Part shown: piece by piece, positions 54,101 to 62,671 of the stretch
Layout: every line of letters starts with the position of its first letter
How positions within the stretch are numbered: position 1 is the first letter of the stretch
Assembly (NCBI RefSeq): GCF_007997075.1
Contig: NZ_VORS01000006.1
Span: forward strand, 221,308 to 285,307
Direction of reading: 5' to 3'
From: Polaribacter sp. IC073
GTDB taxonomy: Bacteria; Bacteroidota; Bacteroidia; Flavobacteriales; Flavobacteriaceae
DNA length: 64,000 nucleotides
Notes under the pieces: generated by a model
The model's database searches: none
The model's input: only the letters and a program-made list of their open reading frames with translations
Told to the model about the DNA's origin: nothing
Position numbers and translations under genes: made by a program

Positions 54101-54699
54101 AACCAGGTATTATTATGTTGGCTATCTTTTTAAGTTTTATTGGTGTCTTTGGTGGCTTGGTTATTTCTGGTGCTCCGTTTGTAATTATGATGACCATGGT
54201 TGGTATTATTTCTTTGGCAGGAATTGTAGTAAATAATGGTGTGGTTTTACTAGATTATGCAGAGCTATTAATTAGTAGAAGAAAAATACAGGACGATATT
54301 TCTGAAGATGATTATTTACCATTAGACAGCTTATATGAAACGGTTGTAAAGGCGGGTAAAGCGCGTTTAAGACCCGTTTTATTAACTGCAATTACTACTA
54401 TTTTAGGATTAATTCCGTTGGCAATTGGATTAAATATTAACTTCTTTACTCTATTTAGCGAGTTTGATGCAAATATTTATATGGGTGGAGATAACGTTGT
54501 TTTCTGGGGACCTTTAGCAAAAACCGTTATTTATGGTTTGTTCATTGCAACTTTCTTAACGTTAATAGTTGTACCTATCTTATTCTTTTTGGTTACGAAG
54601 CTTAAAATGAGAATTAAAGGGTTGTTGCCACATCAATTAGAGGAAAGAGAACTTACTTATAATGAAGACCAGAGAATTGATGAGAAAAATCAACTTTAA
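51166..54699 (+). CDS. RND-family efflux permease (AcrB type)
   Basis: 1177 residues, slightly longer than the usual ~1050. It has the RND layout: a first helix (TTIYVSMFLILYLGISAYFS), the porter segment PGNTAEDIEKLITNPLEDKL, helices 2-6 with GLIMGLGMLVDNGIVVVENV carrying the proton-relay Asp, a second porter part and helices 8-12 (GIVVNNGVVLLDYAELLISR, RLRPVLLTAITTILGLIPLA). An extra hydrophobic pair in the middle (GLLIFFFGG near 530 and a following helix) accounts for the added length. It exports drugs, lipids or metabolites; substrate unknown. Confidence 0.95.
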   Translation: MANKNKQVDKEFKLSSWAINNKTTIYVSMFLILYLGISAYFSMPRENFPEINETKIYISSVYPGNTAEDIEKLITNPLEDKLKSVSNVIEITSTSQEDYSIITVEFDESISVDKAKQKVKDEIDQETAGEDWPTFNGAKVTPNVFELSISEEVPILNINISGNYPVYKLKEYGEYLQDEIEDLTEIKKVDIRGAQDKEVEVAVDIYKMMAAKVSFDDITNAINRGNVTMSAGNFITSQQRRTVRIVGEIDKPSDLEEFVIKAENGNPIYLRDVAEISFKDKDKTTYARESGAAVVMLDVKKRSGENMVAAADKIGVIVENAKADHFPQDLKVTIANDQSPKTIGQVDDLVNNIIFGVILVVIVLMFFLGFKNAIFVGFAIPMSMFMSLMILGALGYTLNTMVLFGLIMGLGMLVDNGIVVVENVYRLMDEEGMTRIEAAKKGIGEIAFPIIISTATTVAAFIPLGLWPGVMGQFMVILPITLSVVLGSSLFVAIFFNSVLVSQFMSIEDKDMPIKNIIKLTSIMAVVGLLIFFFGGEYNALGTLILFTAVMLWVYRLILRKAANYFQKNTLVSLENWYEKQLKTALSGWTPYVLVAGTFVLLFIAFAGFGWSVGEQRTKIEFFPDNKPNQIIVYIEYPEGTDIEKTNQITKEVEQKVYGVLNQEMYTDGDYNFMVESTISQVGEGAGNPQTDGGSSAEMPHKGKITASMREYKFRKGEDSEVLRQKVQAALVGIYPGVLISVEKDANGPPAGSPINIELNGEDYEELIFTAERMRDYLNTQSITGVDELKIDVNKSKPGMQVLVDRKKAGELGVSTGQVGQQLRSAIFGNKAGIYKEDGEDYDIYVRFNKEDRYNKSAVFNQKITFRDAASGKIKEIPVSAVATQSNSSGFSAIKHKDVKRVVTVYSALSPGETDAGAVVAKIQNSMKNFKDLPRGIKIDYTGQIEEQNKQMTFLIGAFLTGLMLIFFILIFQFNSVSKPGIIMLAIFLSFIGVFGGLVISGAPFVIMMTMVGIISLAGIVVNNGVVLLDYAELLISRRKIQDDISEDDYLPLDSLYETVVKAGKARLRPVLLTAITTILGLIPLAIGLNINFFTLFSEFDANIYMGGDNVVFWGPLAKTVIYGLFIATFLTLIVVPILFFLVTKLKMRIKGLLPHQLEERELTYNEDQRIDEKNQL

Positions 54700-54764
54700 T
54701 AATTTTCTTACAAATGTTTTAAAACCTTGTAAGTTTATACTGTATTTTATTTCATAGAAAAAAA

Positions 54765-54798
54765 GGGTTGAAATTATAATAATTTCAACCCCTTTTTG
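54765..54798 (+). terminator. Intrinsic terminator between the efflux operon and recX
   Basis: Perfect 12-bp arms GGGTTGAAATTA / TAATTTCAACCC with a TAA loop, followed by CTTTTTG; an A-run precedes it. It closes the efflux operon 66 bp after its stop. Confidence 0.9.
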
Positions 54799-54811
54799 TA
54801 TTTTCGAGATA

Positions 54812-55291
54812 ATGTTTGAAAAAAAGAAAAAATCTTTTACTGTTAATGAATTGAAACGTAAGTTAGAAAACTATTGCGTGTATCAAGATCGCTGTCATAA
54901 AGAGGTAGAACAAAAAATGCGCGAGTACAATTTGATTCCTGAAGCTAGAGAATTGATTCTTTTAAGTTTAATGAAAGATAATTTTTTAAATGAAGAGCGG
55001 TTTGCTAAAAGTTTTGCCAGAGGAAAATTTAGAATTAAAAGTTGGGGAAAACAGCGTATTGTTAGAGAATTGAAGTTTAGAGATATTTCTCCCTATAATT
55101 TAAAAACGGCACTAAAAGAAATTGATCCACAAGAATATATTGCCACTATTTATAGAATTACAGAAAATAGAAATGAAGTAATTTCTGAGCCTAATATTTA
55201 CAAGAGAAAGAAAAAACTCATTGATTTTTTAATGCGAAAAGGTTTTGAGAATGAATTGATTTATAAAGTAGTGAACGAGGTTGTTTCCTAA
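54812..55291 (+). CDS. recX: RecX-family regulator of RecA
   Basis: 159 residues made of the three-helix repeats of RecX: LKRKLENYCVYQDRCHKEVE, LLSLMKDNFLNEERFAKSFA then RGKFRIKSWGKQRIVRELKF, and a third repeat to DFLMRKGFENELIYKVV. RecX binds RecA filaments and limits recombination. Size and pattern match Bacteroidetes RecX. recA is not in the window. It starts 14 bp after a terminator, so its promoter must overlap the hairpin region. Confidence 0.9.
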   Translation: MFEKKKKSFTVNELKRKLENYCVYQDRCHKEVEQKMREYNLIPEARELILLSLMKDNFLNEERFAKSFARGKFRIKSWGKQRIVRELKFRDISPYNLKTALKEIDPQEYIATIYRITENRNEVISEPNIYKRKKKLIDFLMRKGFENELIYKVVNEVVS

Positions 55292-55472
55292 ACATCTGAC
55301 TTTAAACACAAGTATTTGTACCAGTTTACTAATAAAGTATTGACTTCCCTTTTTGTATAATTTTCATCTACTTTTGCAGTTTTAAAACTTACACAATCAT
55401 ACAATAAAGTAATACATAAAATAAAACAATTGTTTTTTTATATGCATTTATTGGTATTATGGCTATTTTGCC

Positions 55473-56069
55473 TTAATCATTTCTATACTTTACCTGTTCT
55501 TTAAGCCTTAAATCGATGGCTCTTTTAGAGATACTGTCTATTCTTGTAGTATCTAAACCAATAAATTTAACGTCGATATCAATTTCATTTTCGAAATTAT
55601 TTTTTGTTAAGATTGTATTTATTTTTGTATTCACATCAGAAAAGGCACTCATTGTTTTGTCTACTTGCGTATTTACTTCTTCTGCTTTTATAGCTCCTAT
55701 TTCTGTTAAATCTGCTAACCTTAGTACTTCACTATACAAAATATTAATTCTTGCCTCTAAAGACAGCATCCTAAATTTCTTAGGCTTTACGCTATCTTTT
55801 AAACGCTTAATTAAATCTTTTAATTCGATGGCGTTGCTTAATGCTTCATTAGGAGAAATTTTTCGAAACTTCACAAAAAAAGAATCTATGGCCTTTAGTT
55901 CTGTCCAGTTTTCTACATCTTTTAAAAAAGGATGGTTTACATTTTCTGTTGTACTATGAGTCTTCACCAAACTCATTAAAGGTTTTGGCTTTTCTTCGCT
56001 TTCTTTTTCTTGTTTATTTCCACAAGAAATAACAAAAATACTTAGTAATAAAAGATATATATATTTCAC
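55473..56069 (-). CDS. Hypothetical lipoprotein
   Basis: 198 residues. The signal LLLLSIFVISCGNKQ carries a lipobox with Cys16. The rest is charged and helical (LEARINILYSEVLRLADLTE, then GAIKAEEVNTQVDKTMSAFS), without a named domain known to me. It stands alone, divergent from the dehydrogenase gene at 56245. Confidence 0.85.
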   Translation of the reverse strand: MKYIYLLLLSIFVISCGNKQEKESEEKPKPLMSLVKTHSTTENVNHPFLKDVENWTELKAIDSFFVKFRKISPNEALSNAIELKDLIKRLKDSVKPKKFRMLSLEARINILYSEVLRLADLTEIGAIKAEEVNTQVDKTMSAFSDVNTKINTILTKNNFENEIDIDVKFIGLDTTRIDSISKRAIDLRLKEQVKYRND

Positions 56070-56244
56070 AATTTAGTTTAAAAGGTAAAAATACATAAAT
56101 TAATAGTTCTAATTTCTCTTTTGTGAAAACGATCACAAAGCCCGTAAAACTTACTTAAAATTATTGAATAATTATTCAATCAAAAAATAATTAAGGATAC
56201 TTAAATTAAGTACCTTTGCCGCTGATTTTAATTCAATTTTAGTG

Positions 56245-57186
56245 ATGAGTGAAACCATTTTAATTTTAGGCGCTAGTGGCCAAATTGGGAATGAACTAAC
56301 GCAAGAACTGCGTTCTATCTATGGTAACAGTAGTGTTATAGCTTCTGATATTAAAGAAGGAAATGAAGAAATGATGTCTTCTGGCCCTTTTGAAATTATA
56401 GATGCAACCGACAAAGAAACCATTTTAAAAATGGTTAAAAAGTATAAGGTTTCTCAAGTATATTTACTTGCTGCAATGTTGTCTGCTACGGCAGAGAAGT
56501 TTCCGCAAAAAGCTTGGGACTTGAATATGAGTTCTCTTTTAGGAGTTTTAGAATTGGCAAAAGACAAACACATAAAACAAGTCTATTGGCCAAGTTCTAT
56601 TGCGGTATTTGGCCCAACAACGCCAAAAGAAAATACACCACAAAAAACCATTATAGAACCTAGTACCGTTTACGGAATTAGCAAACTCTCTGGAGAATTT
56701 TGGTGCAATTATTATCATGAAAAATATGGCGTAGACGTAAGAAGTTTGCGTTACCCAGGTGTTATTTCTTGGAAAGTAAAACCAGGAGGTGGTACTACAG
56801 ATTATGCTGTAGATATTTATTTTAAAGCCGTAGAAGAAGGTAATTATGAGTGTTTTGTCTCTAAAGAAACCCGTTTACCAATGATGTATATGAATGATGC
56901 TGTAGCGGCAACAATTCAATTAATGCAAGCAAAACCAGAAGATGTAAAAATTAGAACTTCTTATAATTTAGCAGCAATGGATTTTACACCAGAAGAAATG
57001 GCGGTAGAAATTAGAAAACATATTCCGAATTTTAAGGTTTCTTACAAACCAGATTCTAGACAGGAAATTGCCGATAGTTGGCCTTCTTCTATAGATGATT
57101 CTGAAGCTAGAAAAGATTGGAATTGGCAACATAAATTTAACCTAACATCTATGACTTCTGATATTCTTAAAAATATACAAAACTAA
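56245..57186 (+). CDS. NAD-dependent SDR enzyme, L-threonine 3-dehydrogenase-like
   Basis: 313 residues from ATG 56245 (a GTG one codon upstream is in frame but less likely). Rossmann motif GASGQIG at 9-15, LAAMLSATAEKFPQKAWDLN, and the catalytic Tyr143/Lys147 in TVYGISKLSGE; RYPGVISWKVKPGGGTTDYA is typical of the GalE-like bacterial and protist threonine dehydrogenases that oxidise L-threonine to 2-amino-3-ketobutyrate. TACCTTTG near 56212 is a possible -7 element. Confidence 0.88.
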   Translation: MSETILILGASGQIGNELTQELRSIYGNSSVIASDIKEGNEEMMSSGPFEIIDATDKETILKMVKKYKVSQVYLLAAMLSATAEKFPQKAWDLNMSSLLGVLELAKDKHIKQVYWPSSIAVFGPTTPKENTPQKTIIEPSTVYGISKLSGEFWCNYYHEKYGVDVRSLRYPGVISWKVKPGGGTTDYAVDIYFKAVEEGNYECFVSKETRLPMMYMNDAVAATIQLMQAKPEDVKIRTSYNLAAMDFTPEEMAVEIRKHIPNFKVSYKPDSRQEIADSWPSSIDDSEARKDWNWQHKFNLTSMTSDILKNIQN

Positions 57187-57248
57187 AAAAGCTCCTTGTA
57201 AGTTTTTAAAGAATCTTCGTCTAAAATTTTAAATTCAGTATTTTTATT

Positions 57249-57860
57249 ATGAAAGAAATTATAGAAAATAGCTTAGAAAAAACAATTTCATACACAGATT
57301 ATAGAACATTAGTACATACATTATTAGCAGCAGGTAAATCTACTGGCCCTGAGCAATCTAAAGACTTAACAAATTATAGTTTGTTAAATGACAAAAGAAT
57401 GAAACGCTTAGATAAAACCATAAAAATTTCTGAAGCAACTATTAACGCACTTCAGGAAATTGATGGGCCTCAAACGTGGTTAGTAATTACAGAAGGTTGG
57501 TGTGGCGATGCTGCACAAAACCTGCCCGTTCTTAATAAAATTGCAGCAATTTCAGATAAAATCGATTTAAAAATAGTACTAAGAGATGAACATCTAGCGC
57601 TAATGGATTTATTTCTAACAAATGGTGGTAGGAGTATTCCTAAATTAATTGCTTTAGACAAGGCTAACAATGTAATTTATTCTTGGGGACCAAGACCAAC
57701 TGTAGCCACAAAAATGGTGGCAGATTATAAAGCAGCACATGGTAGTTTAGATGCTCAATTTAAAGAAGATTTACAAGTTTGGTATAATAAAGACAAAGGC
57801 CAAAGTGTGCAAGAAGATATTGTAACCTTAGCAACTAAGCTTTCTGTTAAAGAAGCTTAG
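57249..57860 (+). CDS. Thioredoxin-like protein with a single-cysteine WCGDA motif
   Basis: 203 residues. The thioredoxin fold is marked by TWLVITEGWCGDAAQNLPVL, where the usual CxxC is Cys85-Gly-Asp-Ala, and NGGRSIPKLIALDKANNVIY with the cis-Pro. One redox Cys remains, so thiol transfer or a bacilliredoxin-like role is possible but disulfide formation inside the motif is not. Such proteins are common in Flavobacteriaceae. Confidence 0.85.
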   Translation: MKEIIENSLEKTISYTDYRTLVHTLLAAGKSTGPEQSKDLTNYSLLNDKRMKRLDKTIKISEATINALQEIDGPQTWLVITEGWCGDAAQNLPVLNKIAAISDKIDLKIVLRDEHLALMDLFLTNGGRSIPKLIALDKANNVIYSWGPRPTVATKMVADYKAAHGSLDAQFKEDLQVWYNKDKGQSVQEDIVTLATKLSVKEA

Positions 57861-57876
57861 CCTTTTTAAAATTTAT

Positions 57877-57913
57877 AAAAAACCGCAAACTGATTTTCAG
57901 TTTGCGGTTTTTC
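57877..57913 (+). terminator. Intrinsic terminator after the thioredoxin-like gene
   Basis: AAAACCGCAAACTGA and TCAGTTTGCGGTTTT pair perfectly around TTT; T-rich sequence follows on both strands. Confidence 0.9.
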
Positions 57914-57946
57914 TTTTGGCTATCTTTGCATCGTAAATAAAAAACA

Positions 57947-58432
57947 ATGTTTGTAGATTTTAAAGAAATACCAGAAGACGCTAAAGTTTGGGTGTACCCT
58001 TCTAGCAGAAAATTTTATCCGAATGAAATTGAAGCCATAGAAGAAAAAGTAAAAACCTTTGTAGAGAACTGGAAATCTGATGATGATAGCTTTAAAGCTT
58101 CGTATCAATTTTTATACAACAGATTTATTATTTTAACGGCAGATGATGTTGCCACAGAACTTTCTAATAGCGATATTGATGCTTCTGTTTCCTTAATTCT
58201 AGGTCTGCAAGAAACCTATGAAGTGGCACTTTTAGATCGCATGAATGTTTGTTTTAAACAAGGTGAACACGTACAATACAAAGATCTAAAAGACTTTAAA
58301 AAACTACTTAAAAACAAAGCCTTAACGGGCAAAACGATCATTTTTGATAACCTAATTACTACAAAACAAGATTTTGAGAATTTCTGGGAAATACCTATCG
58401 AAGAAAGTTGGTATAATCGTTTTATAAAATAA
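57947..58432 (+). CDS. Conserved flavobacterial protein, often labelled ABC transporter ATPase without support
   Basis: 161 residues: KEIPEDAKVWVYPSSRKFYP, SYQFLYNRFIILTADDVATE, NSDIDASVSLILGLQETYEV, DRMNVCFKQGEHVQYKDLKD. The sequence is conserved in Flavobacteriia. Databases often call it an ABC transporter ATPase, but it has no Walker A or signature motif, so that name should not be used. TATCTTTG at 57921-57928 is a likely -7 element. It is 5 bp upstream of the lycopene cyclase gene, so the two are cotranscribed. Confidence 0.88.
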   Translation: MFVDFKEIPEDAKVWVYPSSRKFYPNEIEAIEEKVKTFVENWKSDDDSFKASYQFLYNRFIILTADDVATELSNSDIDASVSLILGLQETYEVALLDRMNVCFKQGEHVQYKDLKDFKKLLKNKALTGKTIIFDNLITTKQDFENFWEIPIEESWYNRFIK

Positions 58433-58437
58433 GAATT

Positions 58438-59586
58438 ATGAAATACGATTTTATTATTGCAGGTGCTGGTTGTGCTGGTTTAAGTTTGTTGTACAAGATA
58501 TTACAAGAACCTACTTTGCAAAAAAAATCGATTTTAATGATTGATAAAGACACCAAAAAAAACAACGATAGAACTTGGTGTTTTTGGGAAAAAAATGCAG
58601 GTTCGTTTGAGTCTATTGTACATGCAAAATGGAATACCTTAGAATTTCTTTCCACAGATTTTGAAAAAAAATTAGCCTTGGGTTCTTATACGTATAAAAT
58701 GATTCAAGGGATAGATTTCTATAACTTTGTACTTAATTATGCAAAGAAATTTACCAATGTTACTTTTTTACAAGAAAATATTGTAGCCATTACTTCGGAT
58801 GCTTTTTCGGCCACGGTAAAAACAACAGATAATTTACACACAGCAAAAACTGTTTTTAATTCTACAAATCTCTTCAACCCAAAAATGAACGAAGAGAACT
58901 CGCTATTACAACATTTTAAAGGTTGGGTCATAAAAACAGCGCAACCTAAATTTAATCCAGAAATTGGAAGATTGATGGATTTTAGAGTTTCGCAAGAACA
59001 TGGCGCTACTTTTGTGTATGTTTTACCAACTTCTACTACAGAAGCTTTGGTAGAATATACGCTCTTTACTCCTACTATTCTAGAAAAAGAAATGTATGCT
59101 TCTGCCTTAAAAAAATACATTAAAGAAGAATTAAAAATTAAAGACTACAGTATTTCGCACGAAGAATTCGGAGTAATACCAATGTCTTTGGCGAAGTTTG
59201 AAAAAAATCCGAAGAAAAATATTATCAATATTGGTACCTCTGGCGGTTTTACAAAAGCAAGCAGTGGTTATACGTTTCAGTTTATACAAAAGGATGTTAC
59301 AGAAATAGTAGAAAACTTAAAATTAGGTAAGAATCTTAACTTAGCCCCATCTTATAAAGACAAATTATACAATTGGTATGATCGTACTTTAATTGACGTC
59401 TTATTATCTAAAAAACTAACCGGAAGAGCTGTTTTTTCTAGAATATTTAAGAAAAATTCTCCTGAAAAAATATTGGCTTTTTTAGGAAATGAAAGCACGC
59501 TCTTAGAAGATATTGCAATTATGAAAACATTGCCATTAAAACCATTTTTAGTTTCCGGCATCAAACAACTTCAGAATAAAAACTAA
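58438..59586 (+). CDS. Lycopene beta-cyclase (CrtY/LcyB family)
   Basis: 382 residues. The FAD/NAD-binding start YDFIIAGAGCAGLSLLYKIL, the family motif DRTWCFWE at 44-51 and MDFRVSQEHGATFVYVLPTS, then GTSGGFTKASSGYTFQFIQK identify the cyclase that closes both ends of lycopene to beta-carotene, the precursor of flavobacterial zeaxanthin. Other carotenoid genes are not in the window, except the polyprenyl synthetase that may feed the pathway. Confidence 0.93.
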   Translation: MKYDFIIAGAGCAGLSLLYKILQEPTLQKKSILMIDKDTKKNNDRTWCFWEKNAGSFESIVHAKWNTLEFLSTDFEKKLALGSYTYKMIQGIDFYNFVLNYAKKFTNVTFLQENIVAITSDAFSATVKTTDNLHTAKTVFNSTNLFNPKMNEENSLLQHFKGWVIKTAQPKFNPEIGRLMDFRVSQEHGATFVYVLPTSTTEALVEYTLFTPTILEKEMYASALKKYIKEELKIKDYSISHEEFGVIPMSLAKFEKNPKKNIINIGTSGGFTKASSGYTFQFIQKDVTEIVENLKLGKNLNLAPSYKDKLYNWYDRTLIDVLLSKKLTGRAVFSRIFKKNSPEKILAFLGNESTLLEDIAIMKTLPLKPFLVSGIKQLQNKN

Positions 59587-59599
59587 GTTTAAGACAAAA

Positions 59600-59629
59600 A
59601 AAAGGATAGACTTTAAAATCTATCCTTTT
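59600..59629 (+). terminator. Intrinsic terminator after the lycopene cyclase gene
   Basis: GGATAGA / TCTATCC arms with flanking AAAA/TTTT extend the stem; TTTTAGG follows. Located 18 bp after the stop codon, and able to act for the opposite strand too. Confidence 0.8.
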
Positions 59630-59652
59630 AGGTATAAACCATAATCCCCCAA

Positions 59653-59837
59653 TTATAATTTATACTTTGCTTTTGTTTCATTTAATTCTATGCGTAAATC
59701 ATCAAACTTTTTATTTAACTCCTCTAAGTTTTACTTAACATTATTTGCTGGTTTATTGCTTTCTATTTCTGTTCTTTATCACAAGAAATAAATAGTACAC
59801 TTGTAATTGCTAAAATAGTCATCATTTTCATTGTCAT
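59653..59837 (-). pseudogene. Broken small lipoprotein gene
   Basis: On the minus strand KMMTILAITSVLFISCDKEQ is a good lipoprotein signal, but a stop follows. In the next frame, after one more stop, NLEELNKKFDDLRIELNETK runs to the end of the gene. A frameshift and nonsense changes have destroyed it. Its C-terminal part resembles NLEELSEKFDDLKEELDEAV of the intact lipoprotein just upstream (60032-60724), so it is probably a decayed duplicate. Confidence 0.6.
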
Positions 59838-59976
59838 CTTCCTCTTTTTAACTTTTAAGTTCACAACAAAACTACAAGAATAAAAGGCGATATATTAGCG
59901 CAATTACAAACCACATTGCCTCATATAAGAATTATTTAAAGCTAAACACCTATCCATATAAATATAAGCATAAAAA

Positions 59977-60006
59977 ATAAGATAGCTTTTAAAAGCTGTC
60001 CTATTC
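59977..60006 (-). terminator. Hairpin behind the lipoprotein gene
   Basis: AGCTTTTAAAAGCT with imperfect extensions on both sides forms a stem; on the minus strand TTATTTTTTA follows. It lies 25 bp after the lipoprotein stop. Confidence 0.6.
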
Positions 60007-60031
60007 TTAAAAATTGTTAAAAAAAGATAAA

Positions 60032-60724
60032 TTATTTATCCTTCTGCAACATCTCGTCTAACTTTTTAATCTCTTCATTGTATTCTTTAAGAGCAGCATC
60101 TATTTTACCTTTATTAATTTCCTCATTAAATTCTTCAATAGCATCTTCATTAATTTTGGTATATTCTTTTACTGCTTCATCTAACTCTTCTTTTAAATCA
60201 TCAAATTTTTCAGAAAGTTCTTCTAAATTTTCTTTCATTTCATTTTCAGATGCGTTCGGATCTTCAATTAACTCTAAATATTCTTTTTGAACATCTGCAA
60301 CGTCTTCCATTACTTCTTCTGTCTTTAACCAAGCCGGAACTGTGTTTGCCAAATTAGCCATTCTAAAGTTCATGTTTTTTATACGCTGAGAAGTCGTTAC
60401 AAATTTAGATTTTCTCATTTGGGCTAATTCAGAATTTACAATCGTAAAATTAGACCAATCATCAAAACCAGCAATTCCTTTCGCATCTAAATTGTAAACA
60501 ATGGCAGTACCATCTTTCATTTTATAGGTACGCGTTTTTACGTCCTCTTCCATTTTCATTTCAGTTTCAGCTGCCTCTTTATTTATATCATCTTTAATCT
60601 CTAGAATTTCTTTTGTAACATTTGTTTTTTCCTTTTTATTATTGTCACAAGAAACTAACATAAAACTAGAAACGGTTAATGCGGTTGCAAATAATTTAAT
60701 CGAATTCATTTTTATACTTTTCAT
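60032..60724 (-). CDS. Hypothetical lipoprotein with coiled-coil C-terminus
   Basis: 230 residues counted from ATG 60724; the frame is open farther upstream, but this start gives a proper lipoprotein signal (NSIKLFATALTVSSFMLVSC). A charged helix near 30-60 (EILEIKDDINKEAAETEMKM) is followed by a small folded part (TYKMKDGTAIVYNLDAKGIA) and a long acidic coiled coil at the end (NLEELSEKFDDLKEELDEAV, KGKIDAALKEYNEEIKKLDE). Function unknown. It is divergent from the pseudouridine synthase gene. Confidence 0.82.
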   Translation of the reverse strand: MKSIKMNSIKLFATALTVSSFMLVSCDNNKKEKTNVTKEILEIKDDINKEAAETEMKMEEDVKTRTYKMKDGTAIVYNLDAKGIAGFDDWSNFTIVNSELAQMRKSKFVTTSQRIKNMNFRMANLANTVPAWLKTEEVMEDVADVQKEYLELIEDPNASENEMKENLEELSEKFDDLKEELDEAVKEYTKINEDAIEEFNEEINKGKIDAALKEYNEEIKKLDEMLQKDK

Positions 60725-60856
60725 ACTATTGTTTTTAGTTCGCCACAAAACTAAAGTATAGTTAAACCAAGAATTAACGCATACAAAATTTATTTTAACG
60801 CTTTTAACAATTGCCAATCTAAACGCACTTTCTTTATTTTTTATTGATAAACTAAC

Positions 60857-60864
60857 TATCTTTG
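60857..60864 (+). promoter_or_regulatory. Promoter -7 element for the pseudouridine synthase gene
   Basis: TATCTTTG fits the TAnnTTTG consensus and ends 19 bp before the TTG start at 60884, leaving a short leader. No clear -33 TTTG is present at the right distance. Confidence 0.5.
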
Positions 60865-60883
60865 ACATTAATTCTAATTTATA

Positions 60884-62554
60884 TTGAAACACTTTCTACC
60901 TTTTAAAACTACTATTTCAAACATAGAACTTCCTAAGAAATTTACATTTCCGTTTTATTATGAACCGCATCTCTTAGCAAAAATTGCGACTACAGAATTG
61001 CAAGAATATTTAAAGAATCAGACCGATTTTAAACATAATTTCGGACTGTTGGAAAGTTCAGATACTCTTGCTATTGGAAAAATGTTTGGCGTTTTAGTGG
61101 TAAAAAACAACCAAAACGAAATTGGTTATTTGGCTGCTTTTTCAGGAAAATTGGCAGATAAAAGCTTGCCCGAAAAATTTGTTCCGCCTGTTTTTAACAT
61201 GCGTACAGAAGGTAGTTTCTATATAAAAGGTGAATTAGAAATTGATGCCATTAATACACAATTAAGTGTTCTAAAGAAGAATGAAGATTATATAGCCTTA
61301 AAAAAATCAGTAAAAAAAATTACTAAAGAAATTGATGAGGATTTGGCTTTTCAAAGAAAGCGGATGAAGCTTTTTAGAGCTGATAGAAAAGTACAAAAAA
61401 AGAAAGCAGTTGCGACTCTAAATGACTTAGAGTTTAAAAAATTGACAAAAAAACTAACTCAAGAAAGTTTTAATAATCAGTTTTTTATCAAAGAATTACA
61501 AGAATATTATTTGGTTAAAATTGAACGAGTAAGTAAAGAGTTTATCATTCTTGAAGCCAAAATTGCATCCCTTAAAAAAGAACGAAAAGAAAAATCTAAT
61601 TATTTACAACAGACATTATTTAGTAAATATGCTTTTTTGAATCAAGAAAAAGAGTTAAAAAATTTATTAGCTATTTTTGATAATCCTGCAATTAAACCAC
61701 CTGCGGGTTCTGGTGAATGTTCTGCACCTAAGCTTTTACAATATGCATTTGCCAACGATTTAACGCCAATTACAATGGCAGAATTTTGGTGGGGAATTTC
61801 GCCAAATTCAGCCGTTAGGCAGCATAAAAATTATTATCCTGCTTGCCAAGGCAGATGCAAACCAATTTTAACGCATATGTTGGCTGGTGTACAAATGGAT
61901 GACAATTTGTTGTTAGAAAATTTATCAGAAAAAAAAGCCTTAGAAATTATTTATGAAGATGCCGTTTTAATTGTAGTAAACAAGCCTGCAGAGTTATTAT
62001 CTGTTCCTGGTAAAGAAATTAAAGATTCTGTGTATGCTAGAATAAAAGAGAAATATCCCGCGGCAACCGGTCCGTTAATTGTGCACAGATTAGACATGTC
62101 TACTTCCGGAATTTTATTGCTCACAAAATCAAAAGAAGCAAATAAAGTTTTACAAAGTCAGTTTATAAACAGAACCGTTAAAAAAAGGTATGTGGCTTTA
62201 TTAGAGGGTGTTTTAACTGCAGATAACGGAAAAATAAAGTTGCCTTTGCGTGTAGATTTAGATGACAGACCAAAACAATTGGTAGATTTCACCCACGGAA
62301 AACCCGCGGAAACAGATTGGAAAATCATTCATATTAAAAACGGAAAAACTCGTGTTTATTTTTATCCTATTACAGGTAGAACCCATCAATTAAGGGTACA
62401 TGCTGCTCATAAAAACGGATTAAACACGCCTATTGTTGGTGATGATTTGTATGGAAAAAAAGAAAAAAGGCTGCATTTACACGCTCAATTTATCGAGTTT
62501 TTTCATCCTTCAACAAATAAAAAAATGAGTTTTACGGTGGAATCAGATTTTTAA
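60884..62554 (+). CDS. RluA-family pseudouridine synthase with long N-terminal extension
   Basis: 556 residues from a TTG; no ATG lies near. The last ~210 residues are the RluA catalytic domain with HRLDMSTSG (HRLD at 401-404, catalytic Asp404), LLEGVL, and the late block YPITGRTHQLRVHAAHKNGL. The first ~340 residues are an added region with a basic coiled coil and the motif PPAGSGECSAPKLLQYAF then MAEFWWG, seen in a subgroup of RluA-like proteins. It probably modifies uridine in rRNA or tRNA; the target site is unknown. Confidence 0.9.
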   Translation: MKHFLPFKTTISNIELPKKFTFPFYYEPHLLAKIATTELQEYLKNQTDFKHNFGLLESSDTLAIGKMFGVLVVKNNQNEIGYLAAFSGKLADKSLPEKFVPPVFNMRTEGSFYIKGELEIDAINTQLSVLKKNEDYIALKKSVKKITKEIDEDLAFQRKRMKLFRADRKVQKKKAVATLNDLEFKKLTKKLTQESFNNQFFIKELQEYYLVKIERVSKEFIILEAKIASLKKERKEKSNYLQQTLFSKYAFLNQEKELKNLLAIFDNPAIKPPAGSGECSAPKLLQYAFANDLTPITMAEFWWGISPNSAVRQHKNYYPACQGRCKPILTHMLAGVQMDDNLLLENLSEKKALEIIYEDAVLIVVNKPAELLSVPGKEIKDSVYARIKEKYPAATGPLIVHRLDMSTSGILLLTKSKEANKVLQSQFINRTVKKRYVALLEGVLTADNGKIKLPLRVDLDDRPKQLVDFTHGKPAETDWKIIHIKNGKTRVYFYPITGRTHQLRVHAAHKNGLNTPIVGDDLYGKKEKRLHLHAQFIEFFHPSTNKKMSFTVESDF

Positions 62555-62671
62555 AACAGGTTCTTAAAATTATAAAAAAAATACTTTTAAAAAACAATAA
62601 CGTCTGTCTTTTTTAAATACTTCTTTAAAAAAAAATCTATTTTCTGAGAAATTAGTCTTATTTTTAAGGAA

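Noticed and set aside
55369..55376. TACTTTTG as a promoter element on the + strand
   Set aside because: No gene follows on that strand for more than 800 bp and the TTTG upstream is only 13 bp away.
57470..57670. Long open frame opposite the thioredoxin-like gene
   Set aside because: It is the antisense shadow of a well-supported gene and has no recognisable protein features; the same was judged for other opposite-strand frames inside firm genes.
57947..58432. ABC transporter ATPase name for the 161-aa protein
   Set aside because: No Walker A, Walker B or signature motif is present; the name seems to be a propagated misannotation.
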